DNA of 64,000 bases from positions 20,394 to 84,393 of the forward strand of contig NZ_PNQZ01000060.1 of NCBI RefSeq assembly GCF_003994335.1, given 5' to 3'. The notes below the pieces were generated by a model. It made no database searches, was not told where the DNA came from, and saw only the letters and a list, made by a program, of their open reading frames with translations. This document shows, piece by piece, positions 27,545 to 37,535 of the stretch. Position numbers and translations under genes: made by a program. Position 1 is the stretch's first letter. Each line of letters begins with the position of its first letter. This stretch comes from Asaia sp. W19 (GTDB lineage Bacteria > Pseudomonadota > Alphaproteobacteria > Acetobacterales > Acetobacteraceae).

Positions 27545-27658
27545 GACGATCCATTCTCCGCAGCGATCATGCTGGCAATCGGAAGCGTCTGGCGCTTCCC
27601 TGCCCTCTCTCGACCGAACGCTATCAAAGAGCTGGGAGCGCCGTTAGAAAATTCCGTT

Positions 27659-27904
27659 TTAGGAACGAGGGTCGGAACACGCCCCTAGCACCCGCTGACC
27701 CGAAGCTGGATTTTGCGCAAGATGAATGGCAGGTCTGATCGGGCGTCGTACAAGCTCGCCTTGGCAATTCGGACAATGCCCCCCGAGACGGGTTTCTGCG
27801 CAGCGAATGCAGAATGTGCACTCGAAGGAGCAGATCAGCGCATCCAGCGCCTCCGGCGGCAAGTCGCGATCACAGCATTCGCAGTTCGGTCTCAGAGCCA
27901 ACAT
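27659..27904 (-). CDS. DUF1272 zinc-ribbon-like protein
   Basis: The 81-residue product starts MLALRPNCECCDRDLPPEA and carries four CxxC-like pairs: CECC, CSFECTFCIRC and CPNC. This is the DUF1272 family, small cysteine-rich proteins that probably bind zinc; their function is unknown. The ATG at 27904 matches the usual family start; the open frame extends to 28033, but that part is unlike the family. It is divergent from sodC with about 200 bp between them. Confidence 0.85.
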   Translation of the reverse strand: MLALRPNCECCDRDLPPEALDALICSFECTFCIRCAETRLGGHCPNCQGELVRRPIRPAIHLAQNPASGQRVLGACSDPRS

Positions 27905-28111
27905 GAAGAGTTTTCCTACGAGGTTTCGAGGGACCATGCCCTGTTTGGCTGAATCATGCGACCGAGAAGAACCGGTCGCGTTGCACAGTGCGCACATTCC
28001 AGGCCTTGCGGCAGGATTGCGAAGCCTTCTCAACTCAGGCAGTCTCGTGACGTTTTCGCACAGATTTTCCCCGGTGGCGGCTTGTCGCCCCCCAGCTCGA
28101 GGTCTCCCACC

Positions 28112-28660
28112 ATGCGTTCAGCCCTGCTCAAGGCCGTCTCTCTTTTCGCCCTTTCCGGCGCACTCGTAACGATTGCGCTTACTCAGGCCTCGTCCGCCCA
28201 AGCTGCCGATACGGCGTCTGGTGCGCTGCTCGGCAATGACGGCAAAGCCCATGGCACCGTGACCGTGACCGACGCACCGAAAGGCGTGATCCTTCGCGTG
28301 GTTGCAGAAGGTCTGGCTCCCGGGTGGCATGGCATGCATTTTCACGAGAAGGGTAGCTGTGTCCCACCGAAATTCACAAGCGCGGGCGGTCACGTCCACG
28401 CGGTTACACCGGTTGTGCACGGTCTGCTGACCCCGAATGCGACCGATGCCGGCGATCTGCCCAATCTCTATGTCGCGAAGGATGGCACAGCGACGGTGGA
28501 GTTCTATTCCACCCTCGTCTCCCTTCATGGCGTCGAGGGGCGCCCGGCCCTGAAAGATGCCGATGGCTCGGCGCTGATCATCCATACCAGCCCGGACGAC
28601 TATACCACCCAGCCGATCGGTGGCGCTGGCGCCCGCGTGGCCTGCGCAGTTCTGAACTAG
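28112..28660 (+). CDS. sodC: Periplasmic Cu/Zn superoxide dismutase
   Basis: SodC removes superoxide in the periplasm. The 182-residue protein has a signal peptide of about 30 residues (ending SSAQAA). Copper ligands are His76 and His78 in GMHFHE, bridging His94 in GGHVH, and the late histidine in LIIHTSPDD. Zinc ligands are His94, His103 and Asp115. At the third zinc-histidine position the sequence reads TDAGDLPN, so Asp112 stands where His is usual. The disulfide cysteines Cys83 and the one in RVACAVLN are kept. I chose ATG at 28112, with CGAGG upstream and the signal peptide directly after it. Confidence 0.93.
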   Translation: MRSALLKAVSLFALSGALVTIALTQASSAQAADTASGALLGNDGKAHGTVTVTDAPKGVILRVVAEGLAPGWHGMHFHEKGSCVPPKFTSAGGHVHAVTPVVHGLLTPNATDAGDLPNLYVAKDGTATVEFYSTLVSLHGVEGRPALKDADGSALIIHTSPDDYTTQPIGGAGARVACAVLN

Positions 28661-28774
28661 GCATCGAGGCCCAACAGCCAACCGCCCCCGATGTCCTCAT
28701 AAGATTCCCCTTCCCCGCAGGGAGGGGAAACCCGGCGTGATAGCGTCTTTCACCCCGACCGAAATCCGGAGATA

Positions 28775-29239
28775 TCAGAGACCCAGATCGCTCAGGCCGG
28801 GATGGTCATCCGGTCGGGCACCTTGCGGCCAGTGAAAAAGACGATCCGCCTTTTCTATCGCCAGGTCATTGATCGACGCCATGCGACAGCACATCAGCCC
28901 CTGGCCATCGAAGATCCAGTTCTCGTTTCCGTAGGACCGGAACCACTGCCCCGTCTGATCGTGCCATTCATAGGCAAATCGTACGGCGATACGCGCGCCC
29001 TGAAAGGCAAAAAGCTCCTTGATCAGCCTGTAGTCGCGCTCCTCCTCCCATTTCCGGGTCAGGAACGCGATAATGGCCTCTCGGCCTTGCAGGAATTGAC
29101 TCCGGTTGCGCCAGACGCTGTCGGGACTATAGGCCAGGGCCACCTGCCCGGGGTTGCGACTGTTCCAGCCATCTTCGGCGCGACGCACCTTGAGACGGGC
29201 GGAGTCCAGGGTAAACGGCGGTTTGAGTGTCTGGGGCAT
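28775..29239 (-). CDS. NTF2-like protein, DUF1348 family
   Basis: The 154-residue protein has the DUF1348 / SnoaL-like fold: [45 protein letters not shown], and [21 protein letters not shown] with [21 protein letters not shown]. Family members are about 150 residues and of unknown function, with a cone-shaped pocket. I chose ATG at 29239, with CAGGGA upstream; ATG at 29284 would overlap bioA. It follows bioA on the same strand by 22 bp and is probably cotranscribed, although no link with biotin is known. Confidence 0.85.
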   Translation of the reverse strand: MPQTLKPPFTLDSARLKVRRAEDGWNSRNPGQVALAYSPDSVWRNRSQFLQGREAIIAFLTRKWEEERDYRLIKELFAFQGARIAVRFAYEWHDQTGQWFRSYGNENWIFDGQGLMCCRMASINDLAIEKADRLFHWPQGARPDDHPGLSDLGL

Positions 29240-29261
29240 GGGGATATTTCCCTGATCGCCG

Positions 29262-30536
29262 TCACGCGATTTTCCGAAAAGCACCGTCTCTAATCACCTG
29301 GATGACCGCTCCGGTAAGAAGAGACAGATCCTCGGGCGTGATCGTGAAGGCCGGTGTCAGATAAAGAATGGTGCGATAGGGCCGTACCCAGACTCCAAGA
29401 GCGACGAGGGCAGCCTTGAGTCGCGTCATATCCTCGATCTGATCCAGCTCGACTACGCCAATGGCACCAAGCACGCGCACATCGCGCACGCCGGGCAGGG
29501 CGCGACAGGGCTCGAGTCCGGATTTCAGACCAGCGGAAAGAGCTGCGATCTGAGCCAGTCTTGGCTCGCGAGCGAACAGATCGAGCGAGGCACAAGCCGC
29601 CGTACAGGCAAGGGCATTGGCCATGAAGGTCGGGCCATGCATGAGCGCCGCGCCAGGAGCATCGGACAGGAACGCCTCGAACACATGGCGCCGCGCCACT
29701 GTGGCGGCAAGAGCGATCGTTCCGCCGGTCAGAGCCTTGGAGAGGGTAATGATATCAGGCACGATCCCGGCCTGCTCACAGGCAAACATCGTGCCGGTGC
29801 GACCGAACCCGGTGAAGATCTCGTCGAGAATCAACAGGACATCGTGCCTGTCGGCCAGCTCTCTCAGGCGGACGAGCACCTCAGGGGCATGGAAGATCAT
29901 GCCTCCCGCCCCCTGGACCAGCGGCTCGACGATAATGGCGGCAATCTGATCGCCTCTCCGGCTCAGCAGGTCGTCCAGTGAGTCGAGACCGGCCTCGTCG
30001 CGCGGCAAATCGGCAATGACCTGCTCAGGAAAAACCCCGGCAAACAGGCTGTGCATGCCTTCTTCCGGGTCACAGACCGACATCGTGGCCAAAGTGTCAC
30101 CATGATAGCCATCGCGGAAAGACAAAAGCTTCGTGCGGCCTGTTACCCCGCGATTGATCCAATACTGGATGGCCATTTTCATGGCGACTTCGACCGCAAC
30201 CGACCCGCTATCAGTGTAGAAACAGTGATCCAGATCTCCCGGTAGAAGGCTCGCCAGACGGGTGGAGAGCTCGCGCACGGGTTCGTGTACCAGCCCCCCC
30301 AGCATCACATGGGGCATGAGATCGAGCTGCGTCGTCAAGCGTGCGCGAATATGCGGGTGGTTGTAGCCGTGACAGGCTGTCCACCATGAGGCGATACCAT
30401 CGACCAGAACCCGCCCGTCCTCGAGATGGATTCGCGTACCCTCGGTACGCTGCGCCACCAATGGCGCGGGCGCCTCTTTCATCTGGGTATAGGGAAGCCA
30501 GATCAGGGGCAGATCTGGCGTCGTCTCATCGGTCAT
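29262..30536 (-). CDS. bioA: Adenosylmethionine-8-amino-7-oxononanoate aminotransferase BioA
   Basis: BioA transfers the amino group of S-adenosylmethionine to 7-keto-8-aminopelargonic acid in biotin synthesis. The 424-residue class III PLP enzyme shows [14 protein letters not shown] at the start, [71 protein letters not shown], and the PLP lysine in TLSKALTGG. These are the specific features of BioA. It is separated from the bioF-bioCD operon by about 6 kb; bioB is not in the window. Confidence 0.95.
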   Translation of the reverse strand: MTDETTPDLPLIWLPYTQMKEAPAPLVAQRTEGTRIHLEDGRVLVDGIASWWTACHGYNHPHIRARLTTQLDLMPHVMLGGLVHEPVRELSTRLASLLPGDLDHCFYTDSGSVAVEVAMKMAIQYWINRGVTGRTKLLSFRDGYHGDTLATMSVCDPEEGMHSLFAGVFPEQVIADLPRDEAGLDSLDDLLSRRGDQIAAIIVEPLVQGAGGMIFHAPEVLVRLRELADRHDVLLILDEIFTGFGRTGTMFACEQAGIVPDIITLSKALTGGTIALAATVARRHVFEAFLSDAPGAALMHGPTFMANALACTAACASLDLFAREPRLAQIAALSAGLKSGLEPCRALPGVRDVRVLGAIGVVELDQIEDMTRLKAALVALGVWVRPYRTILYLTPAFTITPEDLSLLTGAVIQVIRDGAFRKIA

Positions 30537-30580
30537 GACATCTCGTACAGGCCGGGATCGCCGGGTTACTGGGTTACGGG

Positions 30581-31540
30581 TTATTGGCCGCTATCGGGCT
30601 CGCGATCTGCATCGTACAGCACCTGAAGCACGGCACACCACGGATACCGCGTATCATAGAACTGGCCTTCTGCCGTCGCGAGCGCTCCGTTCGAATCGGT
30701 CGGTACATGGGTGAGCGCCACTGTGTCATCCACATTGCCGCCGATGATGCTCAACTCATTGCCAAAGGGCGGAGCATTCTGATGCGTGGCAACGACGATG
30801 CCACAATGCGAGGGAAAGCCGTATGACGTGGGCAGCATGGCAAAGGTCACGCTGCGACTCTTGCCTCGTCCCACACAAAGCAGATCACCCAGCTGCGGCG
30901 CATAGGTCTTGGGGTCCTGGGCGCGCAGCCCGGTGGACTGACCCGATGCGGCCGCATTGATATAGGTCGAATGGTTGGGCGAATACGGGAAGCGATCATT
31001 GGCCCCAGCCACACGCATCACATAGGAGATGAAGGCGGCCGACCAGGCATAATGTCCGTCGTTCTCAGGGCGGAAAAGCTGGCCGTCGGCGTTGTATTTA
31101 CCACTCCACGCCACTTCCGTTTCGTACGGGTCCTGACCGATCCACCAATACTCCCCGACGCGCTGCCACAACCCCGGGATACGTTCCGGCTTCAGCGAGG
31201 GCGCGCTGGGCTCGGGCCGGTCCTCGGGATCATCATCACTGACGGGGCTGCCAAACATGCGCCATTCGCGCATGGCGATGGCTACGACATCCTGACGATT
31301 GAACGGCACAAAATTGCGCGAGGCAAAATCGGGCACATGCCCGTCATACCCATAGGCTCCGACACGTCCATTGGCGTATTGGGCCATGGGCGTCTGGGCC
31401 GGATTCTGAGCCACGGGTTGAGCGGTATTGGCCGCACAGCCCGAGAGCAGAACAGCAACACCGAGCGCGAGAATTATTCGCGCCGGTGCGCCTGCGTGAC
31501 TTTGTGCAATCGGCAAGAAAGAAGACAGTCCGGCGCCCAT
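30581..31540 (-). CDS. DUF2272 lipoprotein
   Basis: The 319-residue product has a lipoprotein signal peptide: a hydrophobic run IILALGVAVLLSGCAAN with the lipobox cysteine in LSGC. The mature part includes FNRQDVVAIAMREWRMFG, then WIGQDPYETEVAW, HYAWSAAFISYVMRVAGA, LGDLLCVGRGKSRS and GFPSHCGIVVAT. This matches DUF2272, which looks related to NlpC/P60-CHAP-type folds. It is likely membrane-anchored and facing the periplasm. Enzymatic activity is unproven. It stands between mtnA and bioA on the same strand. Confidence 0.85.
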   Translation of the reverse strand: MGAGLSSFLPIAQSHAGAPARIILALGVAVLLSGCAANTAQPVAQNPAQTPMAQYANGRVGAYGYDGHVPDFASRNFVPFNRQDVVAIAMREWRMFGSPVSDDDPEDRPEPSAPSLKPERIPGLWQRVGEYWWIGQDPYETEVAWSGKYNADGQLFRPENDGHYAWSAAFISYVMRVAGANDRFPYSPNHSTYINAAASGQSTGLRAQDPKTYAPQLGDLLCVGRGKSRSVTFAMLPTSYGFPSHCGIVVATHQNAPPFGNELSIIGGNVDDTVALTHVPTDSNGALATAEGQFYDTRYPWCAVLQVLYDADREPDSGQ

Positions 31541-31708
31541 GATGATTCTCTACTCCCTGTATGCGCAACGAGCGCCGAACAGCGCCGGTTCATTACAGGG
31601 AGATAGGAACGAGTGCGGCGCTGCGGTCAAGTGCCGCCCCTGACCTCCAGGGGCAAGGCCTCGACCATATCCCCTCAGGATCGAGGCGCCGGTGCAAGCG
31701 CAGAAAAC

Positions 31709-32812
31709 TCAGCCGGCCTGGTCGGGGAACAGAGCGGCTAGGGCGGAAGCGCTGGCGTCGCAACGTCCGCGTTCGGTAATGAGCCCTGAGACGAGGCGCG
31801 CCGGCGTAACGTCAAAGGCCGGATTGGCAGCGCTCGTGCTCATCGGTGTGACGCGGATGCGGGCGGCCTGACCCTGCTCGTCCAGACCATGCACATAGGT
31901 CACTTCCTCGCCCGAGCGTTCCTCGATGGGAATTTCCTTCACACCATCGGTCACGCGCCAGTCGAGTGTGGAGGAGGGCAGCGCCACCCAGAAAGGCACG
32001 TTATTGTCATGAGCGGCCAGCGCCTTGAGATAGGTGCCGATCTTGTTGGCCACATCACCCTGACGAGTCACGCGATCCGTGCCGACGATCACCAGATCCA
32101 CCTCACCATGCTGCATGAGATGGCCACCCGCATTATCGGCGACGAGGGTATGCGGTACGCCATGCGCGCCCAGCTCCCATGCGGTGAGCAAGGCGCCCTG
32201 GTTGCGCGGACGGGTTTCATCCACCCAGACATGCACGGGCAGACCCGCATCATGCGCCATATAGATCGGCGCGAGTGCCGTTCCCCAATCGACGGTCGCA
32301 ATCCATCCTGCATTGCAGTGGGTTAGAATATTCAGGCGTTCCTGCCCGGGGCGACGCTTTTCCCAAAGGGTGCGGAACAATTCGAGACCGTGACGGCCAA
32401 TGGATTCATTGACTTGCACATCCTCGTCGCAAATCGCATCGGCTTCGGCATAGGCCGCCGCCACACGCGCTTCCGGGGTAACGGGTTTCAGATGGGCCAC
32501 CATACGCTCGATGGCCCAGCGCAGATTAATGGCGGTCGGGCGCGTCTCGACCAGACGCGCTGCAGCGTCTTCGAGCCCCTTATCCGTCGCATCCTTCTGA
32601 AGCGCGAAGGCAAGCCCATAGGCGGCGACAGCCCCAATCAGCGGCGCGCCGCGTACCTGCATGGTGCGGATGGCGTGCGCCACCTGCTCTTCCTCCCGCA
32701 GCGCCAGAATATCCAGTGTCCAGGGGAGCCTGGTCTGATCGAAGATATGAACCAGCTGCGGGTCCTGTGCGTCGCGCCAGACGCTGCGATAGGGCGTGCC
32801 GTTGATTTTCAC
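31709..32812 (-). CDS. mtnA: Methylthioribose-1-phosphate isomerase MtnA
   Basis: MtnA isomerises 5-methylthioribose 1-phosphate to the ribulose form in the methionine salvage pathway. The product (367 residues) starts KINGTPYRSVWRD and contains the eIF2B-like motifs QVRGAPLIGAVAAYG, LTHCNAGWIATVDWGTALAPIY, VADNAGGHLMQHGEVDLVIVGTDRV, and NKIGTYLKAL, with the catalytic Cys and Asp in these. I chose the GTG at 32812, where homologues begin; ATG at 32881 would add a tail unlike the family. Other salvage genes are not in the window. It is divergent from the Nudix gene. Confidence 0.92.
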   Translation of the reverse strand: MKINGTPYRSVWRDAQDPQLVHIFDQTRLPWTLDILALREEEQVAHAIRTMQVRGAPLIGAVAAYGLAFALQKDATDKGLEDAAARLVETRPTAINLRWAIERMVAHLKPVTPEARVAAAYAEADAICDEDVQVNESIGRHGLELFRTLWEKRRPGQERLNILTHCNAGWIATVDWGTALAPIYMAHDAGLPVHVWVDETRPRNQGALLTAWELGAHGVPHTLVADNAGGHLMQHGEVDLVIVGTDRVTRQGDVANKIGTYLKALAAHDNNVPFWVALPSSTLDWRVTDGVKEIPIEERSGEEVTYVHGLDEQGQAARIRVTPMSTSAANPAFDVTPARLVSGLITERGRCDASASALAALFPDQAG

Positions 32813-33043
32813 GTGGAGTTCCGTCTTTCGGGCGTCATGAAGAGTGGCCCTCCATGTGGCAAATAAGGGCATCAGACTCAAGTTCCAGCCCCGCCCTTTC
32901 CCCGACGCGTCCGTGAGTCTTCATGCAATTGCCACAGGAATACGCCACGGGCGTGACCCATAACCACCGATATCACAAGGGGATGTGGTTTTACGCACGC
33001 GCCGTTACACGCTAAGCTATCCCATAAGCAGAAGGACCCCATC

Positions 33044-33676
33044 ATGAGCGAACCGCAATGGCTGACCTGGGCACGCGATGTTCAGGCGATCGCCCAGAAC
33101 GGGCTCACCTTTTGCCAGAACCCCTATGACCGAGAGCGCTACGAACAGCTCAGGAAGCTTGCCTCCCAGATGATCGGGGCACTGGGGCAGGGCGATCCGG
33201 ATTCCGTGCTGGGCCTTCTGGAAAACGAGAAGGGCTACGCCACCCCCAAGATCGATGTGCGCGGTGCGGTGTTCAATGACCGGGGACAGATCCTGATGGT
33301 GCGCGAGGCCATCGATCAGGATCGCTGGACCCTGCCCGGTGGCTGGGCCGATGTGAATTACACCACAGCGGAGAACACGCTCAAGGAAGTGCTGGAAGAG
33401 AGCGGTTACACGGCTGAGATCGTGCGTCTCGCCGCGCTATGGGATCGCAACAGGCAGGGCCATCCGCCCGATATCTACAGCTGTGCCAAAGTCTTCTATC
33501 TCTGTCGCCTCACCGGCGGCAGTCCGAGCATCGACAATCTGGAAACATCGGGGATCGGCTGGTTCGACAGGGAAACCCTGCCCGACGATCTCTCCCTGAC
33601 ACGCCTGCTGCCGCATCAATTGCAGCGCATGTTCGACCATCACGACCAGCCGGATCTGGCAACGGATTACGACTGA
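33044..33676 (+). CDS. Nudix hydrolase with N-terminal Nudix_N domain
   Basis: The 210-residue protein has an N-terminal helical domain (WLTWARDVQAIAQNGLTFCQNPYDRERYEQL) like the PF12535 domain of ADP-ribose-type Nudix enzymes. The catalytic Nudix box follows: GGWADVNYTTAENTLKEVLEESGY with the REVxEExG-like core as KEVLEESG. The substrate is a nucleoside diphosphate linked to another group, exact identity unknown. AGAAGGA lies before the ATG at 33044. The next gene begins 4 bp after its stop, so they form an operon. Confidence 0.9.
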   Translation: MSEPQWLTWARDVQAIAQNGLTFCQNPYDRERYEQLRKLASQMIGALGQGDPDSVLGLLENEKGYATPKIDVRGAVFNDRGQILMVREAIDQDRWTLPGGWADVNYTTAENTLKEVLEESGYTAEIVRLAALWDRNRQGHPPDIYSCAKVFYLCRLTGGSPSIDNLETSGIGWFDRETLPDDLSLTRLLPHQLQRMFDHHDQPDLATDYD

Positions 33677-33680
33677 AACC

Positions 33681-34763
33681 ATGAAGGTTCTGACCGTACT
33701 CCCCCGGCGGGAAGGCTATGCGCCCGACCGGGCTGGCGCCATCGCTCTGCTCGTGTCGCGGCTCGCTTCTCCCGAGGATATCGTGATCGGCACCGAGATC
33801 ACCGGCACACCCCTGCCCGGTGGGCAATTCGTGGCCGTGAGCGAACCAGGTGGGGTTCACCGCTGGCGGCGTGACGGTACGCGCTATCGCATCGCCTGCC
33901 AGCGCGAGATCAAGCGTCACAAGCCCGATCTGATCGAGGTCCATAACCGCCCTGCCCTGGCGCGCGCCCTGAGCCGCTGCGGCATTCCGGTGCATCTGAT
34001 CCTGCATAACGACCCACAGGACATGCATGGCGCGCGTCGCCCGCGCCAGAGACAAGAACTCATGCAGCATGTGCGTGTGTTCGTCGTGTCGCTCTGGCTG
34101 CGCCGTCGCTATCTGGAAGATCTGGATGACGGGCCGGTCACGGTCATGCCCAATTGCCTAGACCTCACAACCCTGCCCACGCCGCCTGCCGAACGGGCGA
34201 AGCTCGTGCTTTTTGCCGGGCGCATGGTGTCTGACAAGGGTGCCGATGCCTTCGTGCGGGCCTGGGCTGCCGTCAGCAAACAGGCGCCAGGCTGGCGCGC
34301 CATCATGATCGGCGCCGATCGCTTTCGCTTCAATTCGCCCCGCACCACCTTCGTCGACCGGGTTGAAGCGAGCGCGAACGCGGCAGGAATCACGTTATGC
34401 GGCTACCAGATGCATCATCAGGTGCTTGAAGCGATGGCCGCAGCCTCTATCGTGGTGGTCCCCAGCCGCTGGCCCGAGCCCTTCGGCCTCACCGCGCTCG
34501 AAGCCATGGCGAGCGGTGCCGCCGTGATTGCCTCGCCGCGCGGCGGATTGCCCGAGGTGGTCGGCAATGCCGCCCTTCTGGCTTTACCGGATGAGGGCGA
34601 TGCCCTCGAACAGGCGCTGCTGCGCCTGATCGAAGAGCCTGCCCTGCGCGCTGCATGCGTCGAGCGCGGCTATGTGCAGGCGCGCAAATTTGATCTCTCT
34701 CCGGCACGGGAAATGCTGCAGAAAATGCGCGAGCGTTCGGTAAAAAGCGGCAATCGCCGCTAA
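33681..34763 (+). CDS. Glycosyltransferase, family 4 (GT-B)
   Basis: The 360-residue protein is a GT-B retaining glycosyltransferase of the RfaB/GT4 type. The first domain ends at about 175. The second begins KLVLFAGRMVSDKGADAFVRAW and contains the sugar-nucleotide site EPFGLTALEAMASGAAVIAS with the EX7E pattern, then GGLPEVVGNAALL. It adds a sugar to an envelope glycan or lipid; the acceptor is not readable. It is cotranscribed with the Nudix gene, from which its start is only 4 bp distant. No other polysaccharide genes are adjacent. Confidence 0.9.
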   Translation: MKVLTVLPRREGYAPDRAGAIALLVSRLASPEDIVIGTEITGTPLPGGQFVAVSEPGGVHRWRRDGTRYRIACQREIKRHKPDLIEVHNRPALARALSRCGIPVHLILHNDPQDMHGARRPRQRQELMQHVRVFVVSLWLRRRYLEDLDDGPVTVMPNCLDLTTLPTPPAERAKLVLFAGRMVSDKGADAFVRAWAAVSKQAPGWRAIMIGADRFRFNSPRTTFVDRVEASANAAGITLCGYQMHHQVLEAMAAASIVVVPSRWPEPFGLTALEAMASGAAVIASPRGGLPEVVGNAALLALPDEGDALEQALLRLIEEPALRAACVERGYVQARKFDLSPAREMLQKMRERSVKSGNRR

Positions 34764-34841
34764 AACGCTCCAGTTTGCGCCGCATATTCGACACATTGAG
34801 ATCATTGATTGACATCGAACGGTATTTGACTGCGAGGACTC

Positions 34842-35270
34842 ATGTTCAAGACACGTTTTCTGCCCGCCCTGGCCCTGACAGCTCTTGTATCAGCGCCACT
34901 GGCCCATGCGCAGACTTCCGGATGCAACAACAATACTTCCGGTAACGATATGATCGGTCGACTGGCCAATAAGGAAAACTGCCTGAATGACCGCGTGCAG
35001 AACTGGCAGAACAAGAATCACGAAGCTGCTGAGGCCCGTGAAAAGAAGCTGACCGACCTGCGTGACAAATACACCAACGCCCCCGAGCGCGAGCGTCAGA
35101 AGATCCAGAACAAGATCGACGACCAGAAGAACAAGCTGAACGAGATCAAGCAGGAACGGACCCAGCGTATCGATCAGTTCCGCTCTGATCAGAAAGAGCA
35201 GCATCAGCGCATGAAAGCGCTGTCTGACAAGACAAAGCAGGATTTCCGCAATCTCGGTCGCCTGAACTGA
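34842..35270 (+). CDS. Exported coiled-coil protein
   Basis: The 142-residue product has a signal peptide ending SAPLAHA (cleavage near residue 23). The mature part carries two cysteines close together (GCNNNTSGN and ENCLN) and then about 90 residues of highly charged helix: REKKLTDLRDKYTNAPERE, KIQNKIDDQKNKLNEIKQE and QFRSDQKEQHQRMKALSDKT. It is almost certainly a coiled coil in the periplasm. I know no named family. It may be a stress or chaperone-like protein, but there is no direct evidence. Confidence 0.7.
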   Translation: MFKTRFLPALALTALVSAPLAHAQTSGCNNNTSGNDMIGRLANKENCLNDRVQNWQNKNHEAAEAREKKLTDLRDKYTNAPERERQKIQNKIDDQKNKLNEIKQERTQRIDQFRSDQKEQHQRMKALSDKTKQDFRNLGRLN

Positions 35271-35408
35271 GACATCTGCCGAAATGCCCCGCCCTGCGCC
35301 CGACAATGGGGGTAACGCAGGGCCACGCCTCGGAGCCTCAGATTAAAAACGCCACACCTCGCCGAATCCGCATGTCGTGCTTTGACATTCACGGGTAAGA
35401 CGAAGCGC

Positions 35409-36314
35409 ATGACGGCTTCCCTTCCCCCGCATACTTCCGATGTGACGACCGGCCGCCCTGATCCGCAAACGCACGATCAGGCCTTCTCAGCGCTGCCTGG
35501 CAGGCTCGTGGTGCTGACCGGCGCCTCCGGCGGGATCGGTATCCTCACGGCGCAGCGCCTGCTGGCCGAAGGGTATCGCGTAATAGCTCTGTGCCGTTCC
35601 AGACCCGCCCTCGACGCACCGGGTCTGCGGCACCTCCCCTGCGATCTGGGCAGTACGGCATCTCTTGCCGAGGCTGCCACATGTCTCCAGCAAGAGGGAT
35701 CGGCCCTCCATGCGCTCATCCATTGCGCCGGAACCATTACCCCCTCTTCCGTGGCAGAGGCGCAGGACGCCGATCTGGTGGCCCAGATTGCCCTCAATCT
35801 CACCGCCCCGATCCTGCTGACACGCCAGCTTCTGCCGCTCATGTCCCTGCAAGATCATCGACCGCACAGGCATGTGGTATTCGTCAATTCGATGGCGGCC
35901 GTCATGCCGCTGGCAGGCAGTGCGGTCTATGCCGCCTCCAAGGCAGGTCTGCGCAGCTTTGCCCTGTCTCTGGCTCAGGAGATGCGCCACAGCGGAATCA
36001 CGGTCAGCACGGTGTTTCCTGGAGCGGTTCAGACCGAGATGCTGGCACGCGAGATGCAACAGGGAGGGTCGATGCTCAACTATGTCAGCACACCGCTCGA
36101 CCCCGATCATGTTGCGCGCGCCGTCACGGCACAGCTCGCCCGTCCGCACACCGAAACCTACCTGCCCGCCATGGACGGCATTTTCGGGAGGCTCTGTATG
36201 CTGGCCCCCAGGCTGCTGGGGCTGACCCTGCCATTGCTCGGCGCTCTCGGACGGCGCGGCTATCGCAGGGCCATGGCGCGAATGCCCCGTACCGGCGATC
36301 ATCGCAACAGCTGA
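35409..36314 (+). CDS. Short-chain dehydrogenase/reductase
   Basis: The 301-residue protein is a classical SDR: TGASGGIG for the NAD(P) site, the NSMAA active-site serine, YAASKAG with Tyr and Lys, and FPGAVQTEM afterwards. The C-terminus has a hydrophobic stretch (LLGLTLPLLGALG), perhaps a membrane contact. I chose ATG at 35409; a TTG at 35382 is also in frame. It lies 36 bp upstream of bioF on the same strand and may be part of the biotin operon transcript, though no SDR step is needed in the known late pathway. Confidence 0.88.
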   Translation: MTASLPPHTSDVTTGRPDPQTHDQAFSALPGRLVVLTGASGGIGILTAQRLLAEGYRVIALCRSRPALDAPGLRHLPCDLGSTASLAEAATCLQQEGSALHALIHCAGTITPSSVAEAQDADLVAQIALNLTAPILLTRQLLPLMSLQDHRPHRHVVFVNSMAAVMPLAGSAVYAASKAGLRSFALSLAQEMRHSGITVSTVFPGAVQTEMLAREMQQGGSMLNYVSTPLDPDHVARAVTAQLARPHTETYLPAMDGIFGRLCMLAPRLLGLTLPLLGALGRRGYRRAMARMPRTGDHRNS

Positions 36315-36350
36315 TTGACAAGCCCCGGGTCCTGACGGCAGGGACAAATC

Positions 36351-37535
36351 ATGACGCGCTTTGACATGCTTTTCAGCCAGGCTCTGGACTCACTCGAGTC
36401 ACGGAAACTGCGCCGTCGGTTGCGCCCGCTGCACCGCACACCGGATCAGGTGATGCGTCAGGGACAGGCCATCCTCGATTTCTCATCGAATGACTATCTC
36501 GGCCTGTCCGGTCATCCGCTCCTGCGCGAGCGCGCGGCGGACTGGGCCATGCAGCATGGCACAGGCGCACGCGCCTCGCGCCTCGTATCGGGCACGCTCG
36601 ACCTGCATGAGCAGATCGAGCGGCGGCTTGCCAGCTTCAAGGGCACCGAAGCCGCACTGATCTTCGCGTCAGGCTGGCAGGCGAATGCGGCTGTCCTGCC
36701 GGCACTTTTTCGAATGGCCAGGGAACAGACAGGAGAAACGCCGCTGGTCTTCGCGGACCGGCTGAACCATGCCAGCATGCATCATGGCTGTGCGGCGGCG
36801 GGCGTCCGTCAGATACGCTTTCGGCATAACGATCTGGATCATCTCGACGCCCTGCTCAAACGCCATGCCGATCTGCCGGGCCTGCGCTTCATTCTGACCG
36901 AGAGCGTATTCTCGATGGATGGCGACACAGCCGATATCGCCGCCCTTTCGGCATTGGCCCGACGGCACGACGCCTTTCTCTATCTGGACGAGGCGCATGC
37001 GACGGGCGTGCTGGGTCCGCAGGGCCGGGGCCTGTCGCATGGTCATCCGGTCGATCTGGTCATGGGCACGTTCAGCAAGGCGTTGGGAGCCATGGGCGCC
37101 TATATCGCGGGGTCACGCGCACTCTGCGACTGGATCATCACCAGCAGCTCGGGCTTCATTTACAGTACCGCCCCGTCTCCGCCGATGCTGGGCGCCATGG
37201 ATGCCGCGCTCGATCTGGTGCCCGGAATGGAAGCCGAACGTCTGGGCTTGCGTCAGAAAGCGCGAAGCTTTCGGGACAGATTGACGGCGGCCGGTATCAA
37301 TACCGGGGCCTCCACCACCCAGATCGTCCCCGTCATGATCGGCGATGAGACAGAGACACTGGCGCTGGCCCAGTCGCTCGAGAAGGCAGGGCTTCTGACC
37401 ATCGCCATACGTCCACCCACCGTGCCCGCCGGTTCTGCCAGACTGCGTATCGCGCTCAGCACCCAGCATGACACGGCGGCGCTCGATCATCTGGCGGAGG
37501 CAGTGATCGGAGCCTTGGGGCAACACACGACATGA
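36351..37535 (+). CDS. bioF: 8-amino-7-oxononanoate synthase BioF
   Basis: BioF condenses pimeloyl-ACP with alanine to 8-amino-7-oxononanoate. The 394-residue PLP enzyme contains LDFSSNDYLGLSGHPLLRE, GARASRLVSGTLDLHEQIERRLA, FADRLNHASMHHGC, FILTESVFSMDGDTADI, LYLDEAHATGVLGPQG and GTFSKALGAMGAYIAGSR with the PLP lysine. The ribosome-binding site AGGGACAA precedes the ATG. It overlaps the next gene by ATGA and is the first of a three-gene coupled unit. Confidence 0.95.
   Translation: MTRFDMLFSQALDSLESRKLRRRLRPLHRTPDQVMRQGQAILDFSSNDYLGLSGHPLLRERAADWAMQHGTGARASRLVSGTLDLHEQIERRLASFKGTEAALIFASGWQANAAVLPALFRMAREQTGETPLVFADRLNHASMHHGCAAAGVRQIRFRHNDLDHLDALLKRHADLPGLRFILTESVFSMDGDTADIAALSALARRHDAFLYLDEAHATGVLGPQGRGLSHGHPVDLVMGTFSKALGAMGAYIAGSRALCDWIITSSSGFIYSTAPSPPMLGAMDAALDLVPGMEAERLGLRQKARSFRDRLTAAGINTGASTTQIVPVMIGDETETLALAQSLEKAGLLTIAIRPPTVPAGSARLRIALSTQHDTAALDHLAEAVIGALGQHTT

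Noticed and set aside
28705..28731. Imperfect hairpin TTCCCC...GGGGAA after sodC
   Set aside because: The stem has a mismatch or bulge and no T tract; it is too weak to call as a terminator.
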